Assembly (NCBI RefSeq): GCF_003327285.1
Contig: NZ_KZ848476.1
Coordinates: 284,921 to 348,920, forward strand
Direction: 5' to 3'
Source of the DNA: Microbacterium sorbitolivorans
Lineage (GTDB): Bacteria; Actinomycetota; Actinomycetes; Actinomycetales; Microbacteriaceae
DNA: 64,000 nt
Made by a program: the position numbers and the translations under genes
Shown here: positions 1 through 8,893 of the stretch, in pieces
Position numbering within the stretch: position 1 is the stretch's first letter
Layout: every line of letters begins with the position of its first letter
The notes under the pieces: model-generated
Database searches by the model: none
Told to the model about the DNA's origin: nothing
What the model saw: only the letters and a program-made list of their open reading frames with translations

Positions 1-2
1 CG

Positions 3-647
3 ATGCGCAGCGAGCTCATCCCCGGCGTGCTGCAGATGATGGCGAAGCAGACCTACGCGCACTTCGAGGTCATCGTCGTCGCGCACGGCGTTCCGGCGCC
101 CTCGCTCGACAGCGTCGACCTCGAGGGGCTCGACTACACCGTCGTCGAGGTGCCGAATACGGTGCTCTTCGGCGCCGCGCTCGCCGAGGGCGTGCGCCGC
201 TCGTCGGGCGACCTCATCACGAAGCTCGACGACGACGACTGGTACAGCGAGCACCACATCTCGGACCTCGTTCTCGCGCACCTGTACTCGCGCGCCGACG
301 TCGTCGGCAAGACGACCGAGTACCTCTACTTCGAAGAGGTCGGCCAGACGGTGCACCGCACCTTCGCGACCGAGCGGTACCACGACCAGCTCGCGGGCGG
401 CGCCATGCTGCTTTCGCGCTCGGCGTTCGACGCGCTCGGCGGCTGGCGCCCCACCCCGAACTCGACCGACCGCTCGGTGCTCGTGCGCGTCGAGACGCAG
501 GGCGGCGTCGGGTACCGCGTGCAGAGCCTCGGCTACATGTACATCCGCCACGCGTCCAAGCACACGTGGGAGCGCACGGCCTCGCAGCTCGTGCAGGGCG
601 CGTTCGAGCAGTGGCGCGGCTGGCGTTCGCCCGAGGTCGGGTACTAA
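3..647 (+). CDS. Family 2 glycosyltransferase, 3' part (5' end outside window)
   Basis: The reading frame is open to the left edge and encodes the C-terminal 214 residues or so of a GT-A fold glycosyltransferase. The visible part begins near 'QTYAHFEVIVV', the second helix/strand of the GT2 nucleotide-binding fold, so the ATG at position 3 is probably internal. The metal/nucleotide-sugar motif is 'KLDDDDWY' near residue 75, followed by the usual 'GGAMLLSRSAFDALGGW' acceptor-side segment. The donor sugar cannot be told. It faces the leftward glycan operon; only about 23 nt separate the two stops, holding a weak GACCC/GGGTC hairpin at 654-670. Confidence 0.8.
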   Translation: MRSELIPGVLQMMAKQTYAHFEVIVVAHGVPAPSLDSVDLEGLDYTVVEVPNTVLFGAALAEGVRRSSGDLITKLDDDDWYSEHHISDLVLAHLYSRADVVGKTTEYLYFEEVGQTVHRTFATERYHDQLAGGAMLLSRSAFDALGGWRPTPNSTDRSVLVRVETQGGVGYRVQSLGYMYIRHASKHTWERTASQLVQGAFEQWRGWRSPEVGY

Positions 648-670
648 ATTCCCGACCCGGGCGCGGGGTC

Positions 671-1399
671 CTAAGAGATCCCGGACTCGGACAGCGCGGT
701 CGCCGCCCAGAAGATCATGATGAGCACGACGCCCCAGAGGAGCGTCGCCGTGGCGACCGAGACGGCCGCGATCGACATGCCCTTGCCGCCGAGCTTCCTG
801 GCGAGCGAGATGATGCCCATGATGAGGCCGGCGACCGCGAGCGGGAAGCCGATGTAGAGCAGGCTCGTCATGAAGCCCGTGATCGCGAACACGAGAGCCG
901 TGATCGCGAGGCCCTTCGGGCGTCCGTCGGTGCGGGCCTGCGGGTAGCCGTAGGAGCCCTGGCCGTAGGGCGCGACGCCCCGCTGGTAGTCGTGGCCCGG
1001 CTGCGGCTGGCCGGCGACGGGCTGGCGGCCGAAAGCGGGCGCGGATCCCTGGCCGTACGCCGCGGGCGTCGCGTAGCCGGCCTGGCCCTGCTGCGCGCCG
1101 TACTGGCCGGCCCCGGGCTGCTGTGCCTGGCCGTACGAGGCCTGACCATAAGGCGCCTGGCCGTACTGTGTCTGCCCGTACTGCGGCTGTCCTGCCTGCG
1201 CTTGCCCGTACTGCGCGGGCGGCGCGTACGCCTGCGGCGCGGCCGCGGGGCCCTCGCCCGGCTCGGGCTGGGTGACCGCCGGCGGCGGGTTCAGCGGCAC
1301 GACGGGCTCGGCGTCGTTCCAGACGTCGTCCTTGTCCGCGTCGTCCTGCCACGGGAACGTGGATCGCTGCGGGTCGTACGGGTTCGAGCTATCAGACAT
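671..1399 (-). CDS. DUF4190-type membrane protein with Tyr-Gly-Gln-rich N-terminus
   Basis: 242 residues. The first 150 or so are low-complexity, rich in Pro, Ala and repeated 'YGQ' units, and probably disordered and cytoplasmic. The C-terminal 85 residues hold two or three hydrophobic helices ('LVFAITGFMTSLLYIGF', 'VSVATATLLWGVVLIMIFW'), the DUF4190 arrangement. The ATG at 1399 has a GAGGGGG ribosome-binding site just upstream. It is the last gene of the leftward glycan operon. Function unknown. The same YGQ-rich composition recurs at the C-terminus of the membrane protein at 22153-23625. Confidence 0.75.
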   Translation of the reverse strand: MSDSSNPYDPQRSTFPWQDDADKDDVWNDAEPVVPLNPPPAVTQPEPGEGPAAAPQAYAPPAQYGQAQAGQPQYGQTQYGQAPYGQASYGQAQQPGAGQYGAQQGQAGYATPAAYGQGSAPAFGRQPVAGQPQPGHDYQRGVAPYGQGSYGYPQARTDGRPKGLAITALVFAITGFMTSLLYIGFPLAVAGLIMGIISLARKLGGKGMSIAAVSVATATLLWGVVLIMIFWAATALSESGIS

Positions 1400-1422
1400 G
1401 GTTTCCCCCTCAGAAGGCCGGA

Positions 1423-1878
1423 TCAGCGCCCGAGCCGCTTGACGATGCGCGCCGGCACGCCCGCGACGACGACGTCATCGGGCACGTCCTCCGTCACGAC
1501 GGCGCCCGCCGCGACGACGGCACCGGATCCGATGGAGACGCCCGCGAGCACGGTCGCGCTCGCGCCGATCCAGGAGCCGTCGCCGATCGCGATCGGGTCG
1601 TGCCGCACGGCGCCGGCGCGGCGCTCGTGCGTTCCCACGTCGTGGGTGTCGGTGATGAGGCGCACGAACGGCCCCATGTTCACGCGGTCGCCGATCGTGG
1701 TGTGCGGCCGCACGTAGCAGTCGCGGTTGATGAAGACGTCGGCGCCGATCGAGATCTCGCCCGTGAACTCGCCGCCGCGGTAGATGCGGGTCGCGGATCC
1801 GATGCGGATCGTCGCGGAGGCACCGTGGTTGAAGACGACGTTGTCGTCGATCTTCGCGTCGTCGGCGATTTCCAGCAT
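1423..1878 (-). CDS. Left-handed beta-helix (hexapeptide repeat) acyltransferase
   Basis: 151 residues, almost entirely hexapeptide repeats ([IV]G-x4) as in the maltose/galactoside O-acetyltransferase and serine acetyltransferase superfamily. The 'ITDTHDVG' segment carries the likely catalytic histidine, and the C-terminus has the family's typical 'VVVAGVPARIVKRLG'. It probably transfers an acetyl group from acetyl-CoA to a sugar hydroxyl or amino group. Its position four bases after a GT2 gene in an envelope-glycan operon suggests it decorates the polysaccharide made by its neighbours. The exact acceptor is not deducible. Confidence 0.8.
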   Translation of the reverse strand: MLEIADDAKIDDNVVFNHGASATIRIGSATRIYRGGEFTGEISIGADVFINRDCYVRPHTTIGDRVNMGPFVRLITDTHDVGTHERRAGAVRHDPIAIGDGSWIGASATVLAGVSIGSGAVVAAGAVVTEDVPDDVVVAGVPARIVKRLGR

Positions 1879-1882
1879 GACG

Positions 1883-2872
1883 CTATTGTGCCAGCGGAGC
1901 CATGATCTCGAAATTCTTGTCGCGCGAGAGTCGCCACGCGTCGCGCATTCCGCGCCACAGGTTGTTCCACCCGGTCTTCGTGACCTTGCGCTCGACGAAG
2001 CCCAGGCGGATGAGCTCCTTCGCGAACGTCGCGGCCGTGCCGACGGCGAAGGCGAACGGGCGGTAGTCGCCGTGAGCGCGGTAGTAGTGGGCCATGATGC
2101 CGCGGTTGCGCATGATGTAGTAGCGGTACGTGTCGCTCGACGCGTTGAGGTGGCGCGTGCCCATGTCCCACTGCTTGATCTCGCGCGTGCGCTGCAGCAC
2201 GAACTCGTCGACGATCACGCACGGCTCGTGGCGGCTCGCCAGGTAGCCGTAGATCGTGTCGTCCCAGTAGATGAAGAACCGCGGATCCGGCAGCCCGAGC
2301 TTCTGTACGAGCGAGCGGTGGATGAACATTCCCTCGAAGCAGCCCGAGTTCATCTCGCGGTAGCCCGACTCGTCGAAGCCCGCGGGGGCGAAGGGGATCG
2401 GGATGCCGAGCGACGTCGACACGCGGTACTGCCAGTAGAACTCGGAGCCGTCGTAGTCGTAGCGGCGGCCCTGGATGTGGCGGAAGCGCGGGGTCCAGGC
2501 GCCCATGCGGGCGAGGCCGTCGGGCAGAACCTCGACGTCGTCGTCCATGAGCCAGATCCACTCGGAGCCCAGCTCGTAGGCCGTCTCCATGCCCGCGCTG
2601 AAGCCGCCCGCGCCGCCCGTGTTGGTCTCGAGGCGGCGGTAGACGAGCTCGGTGCCCAGCTGCTCGCGCAGCGACTCGACGACCTCGGTCGTGTCGTCGA
2701 CCGACGCGTTGTCGATGACGACGACGCGACCCGGCTTCGGATCCATCGTGCCGATCGACGTCAGCGCGCGCGTCAGCAGGCCCGAACGGTTGAACGTGAC
2801 GATGACGATCGTCGCGCTCGCCGGGTCGAAGCTCGCCGGGGTAGCGGGGGCCGGGTTTGCGGGCGCGGTCAT
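1883..2872 (-). CDS. Family 2 glycosyltransferase (GlfT1/rhamnosyltransferase-like)
   Basis: 329 residues from the ATG at 2872, which overlaps the stop of the upstream GlfT2-like gene by four bases (ATGA). A longer start at 2899 exists but lacks this coupling. The N-terminal Rossmann-like strand is 'TIVIVTFNRSG', followed by 'VVIDNASVDDT', the 'NTGGAGGF' loop and the 'WLMDDDVE' metal-binding motif. This is the pattern of actinobacterial galactofuranosyl- and rhamnosyl-transferases that start galactan chains. No signal peptide or membrane helix is evident, so it should act at the inner membrane face. Next to a GlfT2-like enzyme, a priming or early galactan role is a reasonable inference. Confidence 0.8.
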   Translation of the reverse strand: MTAPANPAPATPASFDPASATIVIVTFNRSGLLTRALTSIGTMDPKPGRVVVIDNASVDDTTEVVESLREQLGTELVYRRLETNTGGAGGFSAGMETAYELGSEWIWLMDDDVEVLPDGLARMGAWTPRFRHIQGRRYDYDGSEFYWQYRVSTSLGIPIPFAPAGFDESGYREMNSGCFEGMFIHRSLVQKLGLPDPRFFIYWDDTIYGYLASRHEPCVIVDEFVLQRTREIKQWDMGTRHLNASSDTYRYYIMRNRGIMAHYYRAHGDYRPFAFAVGTAATFAKELIRLGFVERKVTKTGWNNLWRGMRDAWRLSRDKNFEIMAPLAQ

Positions 2873-4779
2873 GCCTTGGCCTCGAAATCGGTCATCCACT
2901 CATTCTCCGCTACGAGGCTCGGCAGAGCCTCACGGTACTCGCGGGCGAGCTTCGGCCACTGCTTCTTCAGCTTGCGGTGCAGGCGCATCGAGTCGAAGAG
3001 CATCTTGCGGAACGTCTCCCGGTCGCGCACGTAAATCTGCTTGCCGGATCCGTCGGCCGCCGACACGAGGGCCGAGTCGACGTGCGGCACGCGCCACCAC
3101 TCGGCGTCCTCCTTGCCGAACTCCACCTCGGGCGTTTCGACGAACCGCGCCGCGGGCTTCGTCAGCAGGTGGCGGATGAGCGACTTCGCGGTGAAGAGGC
3201 GGAGGGTGAGGCCCGTCGGGTTGCCGACGTCGCCGCGCTTGCGGAGCGCGAACACCTGCCGGCCCTTGACCGAGTACAGCACCTCGTCCGGATCCTTATG
3301 CACGATCGTCTCGGGGTACTTCTTCGCGATCTTCCGCGCGAGCGGCATGCGCGTCGCGAGCGTCTTTCGCATGTGATCCGGGCCGCTCAGGATGTCGCGG
3401 AGCGCGAGGTTGCGCAGCGCCGCGGGGTAGTACTGCATCATCATGAGGTGCTTGAGGTCGACGCGCTGGCTGTGGCGCAGGAGCGTGCCGCCCTGGGGCT
3501 TCGTCGAGTGCAGGAGGCCCGCGACGATGCGGTTGCGGGCGTGGAAGTACGCCTGCCAGTCGATCGAGTCGTCCTTGCCGACCCACGACACGTGCCAGAG
3601 CGCGGCGCCCGGCAGGGTCACGGTCGGGAAGCCGCGCTCGCGGGCGCGCACCGAGTACTCGGCGTCGTCCCACTTGATGAACGCCGGCAGCGGCAGGCCC
3701 GTCTCCTTGATGACGGCCTTCGGGATGAGGCACATCCACCAGCCGTTGTAGTCGGCGTCCATGCGCATGTGCAGCAGCTGCGCCTGGCGCAGGTTCTGCT
3801 CGCGGAAGTCGTGCGGCATCTGCTCCTGGTAGAGCGTGCGCCACATGAAGGGCATCTCGTCGATGACCTCGGCCCACGCGTGCAGGCGCGGGCGATCGAG
3901 CAGGTCGAACATGTGCGCGCCGACGATGACCGGCTTCGTCGCGTAGCGGCCGAAGAGGATCGAGCGGCGGATCGACTCCGGCTCGATCTTCACGTCGTCG
4001 TCGAGGAGCTGCACGAAGTCGCTCTCGTCGCGCTTCATCGTCTCGTGCATCGCGCGGGCGAAGCCGCCGGATCCGCCGAGGTTGCGCTGCGTGATGACCT
4101 GCAGCGTCTCGCCGAGCGACGCGCTCACAGCGGGGAACGCGGGCTGCGCGTCGACGCGGTCGGTGCCCTGGTCGATGAGGAAGATGCGGTCGACGACCTC
4201 GAGCACGCCGGGGCTCTCGCTGAGCGCCTCGAGCGTCTCGACGCAGTACGTCGGCTTGTTGTAGGTCGTGATGCCGAGCGACGCCTTGCCCGTGCGGGCG
4301 GGCTCCTGCTCGGTCGACCAGGTGGCGCCATCAAGGGTCACGTCGCTGTCGCCGGCGACGATGTCGAACCAGATCCAGCCGCCGGCCGAGAACTGCGTCA
4401 GCGGGATCTCGAAGGTCGAGACCGCCTCGCCCGAGACCTCGGCGGCCTCGATGCGCTGCTGCACACCGGATCCGTTGGACCGGTACACGAGCACCGTCGC
4501 GGATCCGGAGGTGCGCACCTCGAGGGTGATCTGGCGCACCGCGGTCCAGTGCTGCCAATACGAGGCGGGGAAGGCGTTGAAGTAGCTCGCGAGCGACGTG
4601 CGCTTGCCGCCGCGGATCCGCAGCGATTGGCGCGAGAGGACGTCCGAGATGTGTGCCCCCGTCGCGACCCGCACCGGCACCGCGTCGATTGTCGACCAGG
4701 AATCGGCGTCGAAGTACAGCGGCAGCAGATCGGGGTCGCGGTCGGTGGGAAAGACCACATTCTGCAGGACGAATGCCAT
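2869..4779 (-). CDS. GlfT2-like galactofuranosyltransferase
   Basis: 636 residues from the ATG at 4779, close to the 637 of mycobacterial GlfT2. An ATG six codons upstream (4797) is possible, but 4779 has GGAG spaced about 8 nt before it. The first 160 or so residues form a beta-rich domain ('WIWFDIVAGDSDVTLDG') as in the GlfT2 N-terminal domain. The GT-A core follows with 'LGITTYNKPTYCVETLEAL', 'RNLGGSGGFARAM' and 'QLLDDDVKIEPESI', and a later 'WHVSWVGKDDSIDW' carries acceptor-side His and Asp residues. The family polymerises galactofuranose from UDP-Galf into cell-wall galactan. The next gene starts within its stop codon. Confidence 0.8.
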   Translation of the reverse strand: MAFVLQNVVFPTDRDPDLLPLYFDADSWSTIDAVPVRVATGAHISDVLSRQSLRIRGGKRTSLASYFNAFPASYWQHWTAVRQITLEVRTSGSATVLVYRSNGSGVQQRIEAAEVSGEAVSTFEIPLTQFSAGGWIWFDIVAGDSDVTLDGATWSTEQEPARTGKASLGITTYNKPTYCVETLEALSESPGVLEVVDRIFLIDQGTDRVDAQPAFPAVSASLGETLQVITQRNLGGSGGFARAMHETMKRDESDFVQLLDDDVKIEPESIRRSILFGRYATKPVIVGAHMFDLLDRPRLHAWAEVIDEMPFMWRTLYQEQMPHDFREQNLRQAQLLHMRMDADYNGWWMCLIPKAVIKETGLPLPAFIKWDDAEYSVRARERGFPTVTLPGAALWHVSWVGKDDSIDWQAYFHARNRIVAGLLHSTKPQGGTLLRHSQRVDLKHLMMMQYYPAALRNLALRDILSGPDHMRKTLATRMPLARKIAKKYPETIVHKDPDEVLYSVKGRQVFALRKRGDVGNPTGLTLRLFTAKSLIRHLLTKPAARFVETPEVEFGKEDAEWWRVPHVDSALVSAADGSGKQIYVRDRETFRKMLFDSMRLHRKLKKQWPKLAREYREALPSLVAENEWMTDFEAKA

Positions 4780-4851
4780 GGGGAGTCTCCGACTCATCTC
4801 GCGGGGTAGGGCTCCATGAGCCTACCGGCCGCGCCCTGCGTTCCGCTGGGA

Positions 4852-6168
4852 TCAGCGCGGGCCCGACAGCTGTGGCGGCAGCGGAATCGGCGCCGTCATG
4901 TCGATCGAGGTGCGCCAGGATCGCTCCTGCCCGGCGCGAACGGCGCAGATGACGAGCAGGAACCAGCCCACGTTCGTCAGCGTGTAGCTCTCGAACACGC
5001 TCTCGACGAGCAGGACGACGAGCATGAGCGGCAGCCACGAGTAGACGACCGATCGGCGGTCGCTGCCCGCGAGCCAGGCGCGCACGAGGGCGAGCGCCGC
5101 GAACGCGCAGAAGAGTAGCAGCCCCACCCAGCCGAGCTGCATCACGACGTCGACGTAGGCGTTCAGCGCCGAGTCGTTCTCCTTCGCCACCGTGAGGTCG
5201 ATGATGTTCGTCGGGAACGGGTCGCCCTCCCAGCTACCGAAGAAGCCCCACCCCGTGACGGGGCGCTGCCCGATCCACACCCGGATCGCCGACCACAGCT
5301 CGACGCGCGACGCGAAGCCCGAGCGGTTCGCGAGGAAGAGCGCGATGGGGCGGTGCAGGATCCAGAGCCCCAGGATCCCGGCGCCCGCGATCGACGCGAT
5401 CACGGCGTTGAGCCGGCGGCGCGCCGCGCGCTCGGTGCGGCGGGCGAGGCTGAGCAGCAGCACCGCGAGCAGGGTGAAGGCCGCGACGACGAGGGCGGTG
5501 GGGGAGCCGGAGAACGCCGCCAGGAGCGCGGCGAGGACGATGGAGTAGACCGCGACGGGGCGCGGCACGCTCCGCGCCCGCCACTCGATGATGAAGGTCA
5601 CGAGCGCGATGACGGTGACGAAGCCAAGCAGGTTGCGCGAGGCGAAGAGGCCCTGCACGGGGCCGCCATAGGCGATGAGGCCCTGCACTCCGAGGCGCGC
5701 GAGCGGCGCGTCGAAAATGATGCCCGACAGCACCTCGATCGCGAGCGACGCCGAGAGCAGCCAGCGCAGCACGTCGCCCACGGCGCGCACGATCTGCAGC
5801 GTGTCGCGGATGTGCGCGACGGTGATGGCGACGATCGTCCAGGCCGCGAGCGTCAGCCACGACGACAGCGCGCGCCCGTGCGCGCCGTCGAGCGCCCACG
5901 AGAACGAGATGAGCGCCCACGCGACGAACGCGACGAGCGACGTCGGCGCGAAGCCGATGACCGAGAGCTCGTCGCGGCGCAGCACGAGCACCGAGACGCC
6001 GAGAACCACGAGCCCCGTGACGATGGTCGCGAGCGTCGTGGTGCCGGCGACGCGGCCGACCGCGGTCGAGAGGAACGCCGCGGCGATCGCCGTGAGGGCG
6101 TAGGCGCGTGCGAACGCGGCCGACCGCAGGAGGTCGGGCAGCGACGTCGGCACCCGCATCGCGCTCAT
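4852..6168 (-). CDS. Polytopic Wzy/O-antigen ligase-like protein (second copy)
   Basis: 438 residues from the ATG at 6168, which overlaps the stop of the preceding ligase-like gene by four bases (ATGA); longer upstream extensions read as shadow sequence. The protein is almost wholly hydrophobic, with about ten or more helices and a large periplasmic-type loop near 'RPVTGWGFFGSWEGDPFPTN', the location and style of the Wzy_C loop in O-antigen ligases and polymerases. Members join undecaprenyl-linked glycans to acceptors or polymerise repeat units outside the membrane. The neighbouring glycosyltransferases suggest a surface polysaccharide substrate. Confidence 0.8.
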   Translation of the reverse strand: MSAMRVPTSLPDLLRSAAFARAYALTAIAAAFLSTAVGRVAGTTTLATIVTGLVVLGVSVLVLRRDELSVIGFAPTSLVAFVAWALISFSWALDGAHGRALSSWLTLAAWTIVAITVAHIRDTLQIVRAVGDVLRWLLSASLAIEVLSGIIFDAPLARLGVQGLIAYGGPVQGLFASRNLLGFVTVIALVTFIIEWRARSVPRPVAVYSIVLAALLAAFSGSPTALVVAAFTLLAVLLLSLARRTERAARRRLNAVIASIAGAGILGLWILHRPIALFLANRSGFASRVELWSAIRVWIGQRPVTGWGFFGSWEGDPFPTNIIDLTVAKENDSALNAYVDVVMQLGWVGLLLFCAFAALALVRAWLAGSDRRSVVYSWLPLMLVVLLVESVFESYTLTNVGWFLLVICAVRAGQERSWRTSIDMTAPIPLPPQLSGPR

Positions 6169-7595
6169 ACGGGCGAACCGATCTCCGCATCGCGATCGGG
6201 GAACGTGACGGCGGGCGCGAAGCGTAGCTTCGCGATGAACATCGTGACGAGCATCCAGCCCCACAGCATCATGGGGTTCGACTCGGTGAGCCCCTGCGTG
6301 AGCAGGGCCCACAGGATGAGGAGCGGAACGAGAGAGAGCGGCGAGAAGGGCGAGGGTCCCGTGGCGTCGAGGCGCGGGGCGTCGACGGCGAAGAACCACG
6401 CGCGCCACACGGCCGAGCCGTAGACGAAGGCGAGCACGACGACGCCGAGCGCGCCGAGCTGCAGAAAGGCGTCGAGCCACATGTTGTGGGCCTCAAACAC
6501 CGTGATGTCGTGGTCGACGATCCAGCCGTCGAACGCCGGATCCCACGGCACCCACGGCGACGAGAAGCCGTTGCCGAAGACGGGCCGCTCGGACGCGCGC
6601 TCGAACACGGCCGACCAGATGTCGCCGCGGCCCGTGAGCCCGTTCGAGCGGCCGAGGAGGCCCGAGATGCGGTCGAAGGCGAGGAGGCCGACGGCGACCC
6701 CGGCGACCGCGACGGCCGAGAACACGAGGTAGGCGTTACGGCGCCCGCGTGCGGTGCGCGAGCGGCGCACGACGAGGGCGACGCAGGCGATGCCCGCGAC
6801 GACCACCAGCGCGACGAACGTCGTCGCGGATCCGGCGCGCACGAACATCCAGGCCGCCAGCGCCACCCAGAGCGACCGCTCGACGATCTTCGTGACGGTG
6901 ACGCGGCCCTTCACTCCGACCCAGAGCCGCACCGAGAACACGATGATCGCGAGCAGCATGAGCATGCCGAGCAGGTTGGAGTTACCGACGACGCCCTGGA
7001 TGCGGTCGCCCACGAGGAACGAGTCGAAGATGTTGCCGCGCACCCAGTACCAGTGCGGATCCGGCGCGCCCTCGTACTCGGTCGCGAAGAAGTTCGGCAT
7101 GATCGGGTGCCGCACGACGAGCGCCACCCACGCCTCGAACACGAACGAGCCGCCGACGATCCACCGCAGCGCGACCTCGATGCACCGCACGATGTCTGAC
7201 CACGAGAGCATGTCGGCGAAAAAGATGCCCTGCATCGTGAAGCCCGCGAGCACGCCCGCCGTCATGATGCTCGCGGTGGGCCACGCCGACCACAGCGTCG
7301 AGCAGAAGGCGAGCGCGACGTAGACGAGCGCGATCCACGGCAGGCGCTCCCAGCGCAGGCGGCGCGACGCCGAGCGGCGCACGAGGCTCGGGATCCAGAT
7401 CGCGAGCGTCGCGAGGATGAGGCCGCCGATGAGGGCCGCGGCGCCCGCGGCGCCCAGGAGGTTGAACCACCAGGAGTAGGCGAGCGCGCTCACCATGATG
7501 AAGATCGAGTAGGCGCGGAGCGCCTGGTGCGCAGAGCGCTCCCGCTCCGGTGCCCGGACGCGGTCTGTCACGGGGTACTTCGTCGCCTGCGCCAT
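6165..7595 (-). CDS. Polytopic Wzy/O-antigen ligase-like protein (first copy)
   Basis: 476 residues, with about twelve hydrophobic segments and the Wzy_C-type extracytoplasmic loop around 'RPVFGNGFSSPWVPWDPAFDG', followed by 'EAHNMWLDAFLQLG', a hallmark stretch of bacterial O-antigen ligase homologues (an invariant His in H-N-x-[WY]-L). It is the first gene of a leftward operon running to about 671. The start at 7595 lies 7 nt from a reverse-strand TAGGCT (7603-7608), so the transcript should be leaderless. The paralogue follows with an ATGA overlap, so the two may have diverged as polymerase and ligase. Confidence 0.83.
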   Translation of the reverse strand: MAQATKYPVTDRVRAPERERSAHQALRAYSIFIMVSALAYSWWFNLLGAAGAAALIGGLILATLAIWIPSLVRRSASRRLRWERLPWIALVYVALAFCSTLWSAWPTASIMTAGVLAGFTMQGIFFADMLSWSDIVRCIEVALRWIVGGSFVFEAWVALVVRHPIMPNFFATEYEGAPDPHWYWVRGNIFDSFLVGDRIQGVVGNSNLLGMLMLLAIIVFSVRLWVGVKGRVTVTKIVERSLWVALAAWMFVRAGSATTFVALVVVAGIACVALVVRRSRTARGRRNAYLVFSAVAVAGVAVGLLAFDRISGLLGRSNGLTGRGDIWSAVFERASERPVFGNGFSSPWVPWDPAFDGWIVDHDITVFEAHNMWLDAFLQLGALGVVVLAFVYGSAVWRAWFFAVDAPRLDATGPSPFSPLSLVPLLILWALLTQGLTESNPMMLWGWMLVTMFIAKLRFAPAVTFPDRDAEIGSPV

Positions 7596-7645
7596 ACCCC
7601 TAAGCCTAAGAGGTGGACGCCCCCGGTATCTCCTAGGCTGGGGTC
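7596..7645. promoter_or_regulatory. Divergent leaderless promoters (ligase operon / manA)
   Basis: Only 50 bases separate the two divergent start codons. Each side carries the same -10-like hexamer TAGGCT: 7634-7639 for manA (6 nt before its ATG) and 7603-7608 read on the minus strand for the ligase gene (7 nt before its ATG). In Actinobacteria a TANNNT box about 7 nt before a start codon marks leaderless transcription. No ribosome-binding site is seen on either side. Confidence 0.65.
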
Positions 7646-8755
7646 ATGCTTCTCGGCCTCACTAATGCACCGCGTCCGTTCGACTGGGGATCCACGACCC
7701 TCATCGCTCATCTCGAGGGCCGCCCCGAGGCGCCCGCGCCCGAGGCGGAGGTGTGGTTCGGTGACCACCCGTCGGATCCGGCCGACGCCGTCGACGGCCG
7801 CTCGCTCGATGCACACCTCGGCGACGCGAAGCTACCGTACCTCCTGAAGATCCTCGCCGCGACGAAGTCGCTGTCGATCCAGGCGCACCCGACGCGCGAG
7901 CAGGCGATCGAAGGCTTCGCCGCCGAGCGCTCGCTGCCCGAGGGCGCGCCCCACAACTACGCCGACGACAACCACAAGCCCGAGATGATCGTGGCTCTGA
8001 GTGACGAGTTCGTCGCGCTGTGCGGCCTCCGCGAGGTCGAGGCGACCCGCCGCCTGCTCGAGGGCCTCGGATCCGCCGCGCAGCCCCTGCTCGAGCGTGT
8101 CACCGACGACGACTCGCTCGCCGAGTCGGTCGGCTGGCTGCTGTCGGGCGACGCGCAGGACGTCGTCGATGCCGTCATCGCCGCGCTTGAGGGCGCGAGC
8201 TCGGACGAGTTCGACGCCGAGATCGCGAACGCGCGCCGCAACGCCGAGCAGTTCCCCGGCGACCCCGGCGTCGTCGTGGGCCTGCTCATGAACCTCATGA
8301 CGCTCGGCCCGGGGGAGGCGCTCTTCCTTCGCGCGGGCCAGCTGCACGCCTACCAGTCGGGCCTCGGAATCGAGATCATGGCGGCGAGCGACAACGTGAT
8401 GCGCGGCGGTCTCACGCCCAAGCACATCGACGTTTCCGAGCTCATGCACGTGCTCGAGCGCGTCTCGGGCCCCGTCGCTCTCGTCGAGCCGACGCGGGTG
8501 TCCGACGGCGTGTCCGAGTACCCCGTGCCGGTTGACGACTTCCGTTTGTGGCGTGGCGTGTCGAGTCTCGACGGTGTAACGATTGAGCCGCTTCTGCCGG
8601 CGATTCTGCTGTGCACGAGCGGCGCGATCGAGGTGCGCGGGGCCGAGGAGTCCATCGAACTTAAGCCCGGTCAGGCCGTGTTTATTTCGGGTGACGAATC
8701 GGCCATCACCGTCGTTGGAGAGGGTGACTTTTTCGTCGCTCAGCCCGGCGCCTGA
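7646..8755 (+). CDS. manA: Mannose-6-phosphate isomerase, class I
   Basis: 369 residues, the usual length. It interconverts fructose-6-phosphate and mannose-6-phosphate and feeds GDP-mannose and mannosylated envelope glycans. Zinc-ligand motifs of type I phosphomannose isomerases are visible: 'SIQAHPTREQA' (Gln and His), 'NHKPEMIVAL' (Glu) and 'RAGQLHAYQSG' (His). The C-terminal jelly-roll ends in 'GQAVFISGDESAITV'. The ATG at 7646 follows the TAGGCT box directly. manA near whiB2 and DUF3499 matches the mycobacterial Rv3255c-Rv3260c neighbourhood. It could also channel mannose released by the beta-mannosidase encoded at 47.4 kb after phosphorylation; that link is inferred. Confidence 0.93.
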   Translation: MLLGLTNAPRPFDWGSTTLIAHLEGRPEAPAPEAEVWFGDHPSDPADAVDGRSLDAHLGDAKLPYLLKILAATKSLSIQAHPTREQAIEGFAAERSLPEGAPHNYADDNHKPEMIVALSDEFVALCGLREVEATRRLLEGLGSAAQPLLERVTDDDSLAESVGWLLSGDAQDVVDAVIAALEGASSDEFDAEIANARRNAEQFPGDPGVVVGLLMNLMTLGPGEALFLRAGQLHAYQSGLGIEIMAASDNVMRGGLTPKHIDVSELMHVLERVSGPVALVEPTRVSDGVSEYPVPVDDFRLWRGVSSLDGVTIEPLLPAILLCTSGAIEVRGAEESIELKPGQAVFISGDESAITVVGEGDFFVAQPGA

Positions 8756-8813
8756 GACACGCCGCGCCGGCGCAAACCTTCAAGAGGCGCATGAACCATC
8801 TACGATCTGCGAC

Positions 8814-8869
8814 TTGATATTCGCGAATCACACAGGTGTAATTACCCAGGTAGGGCGTTCGCGCGAACG
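8814..8869 (+). promoter_or_regulatory. whiB2 promoter and leader palindromes
   Basis: A sigma-A-type promoter is readable: TTGATA (8814-8819), a 17-nt spacer and TGTAAT (8837-8842). The spacer contains the 10-bp palindrome ATTCGCGAAT (8819-8828), and the leader contains the 14-bp palindrome CGTTCGCGCGAACG (8856-8869). Both are possible operator sites. A strong GGGGGAGGG Shine-Dalgarno (8880-8888) precedes the ATG. Unlike many genes in this window, whiB2 therefore has a real 5' leader. Confidence 0.5.
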
Positions 8870-8893
8870 TCATACCTAAGGGGGAGGGACACC

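Noticed and set aside
1100..1220. Short repeats near the left end
   Set aside because: These are the YGQ codons of the DUF4190 protein, not a nucleic-acid repeat element.
2857..4809. A 650-codon plus-strand frame opposite the GlfT2-like gene
   Set aside because: Same GC-driven shadow effect; the opposite strand carries clear GT-A motifs.
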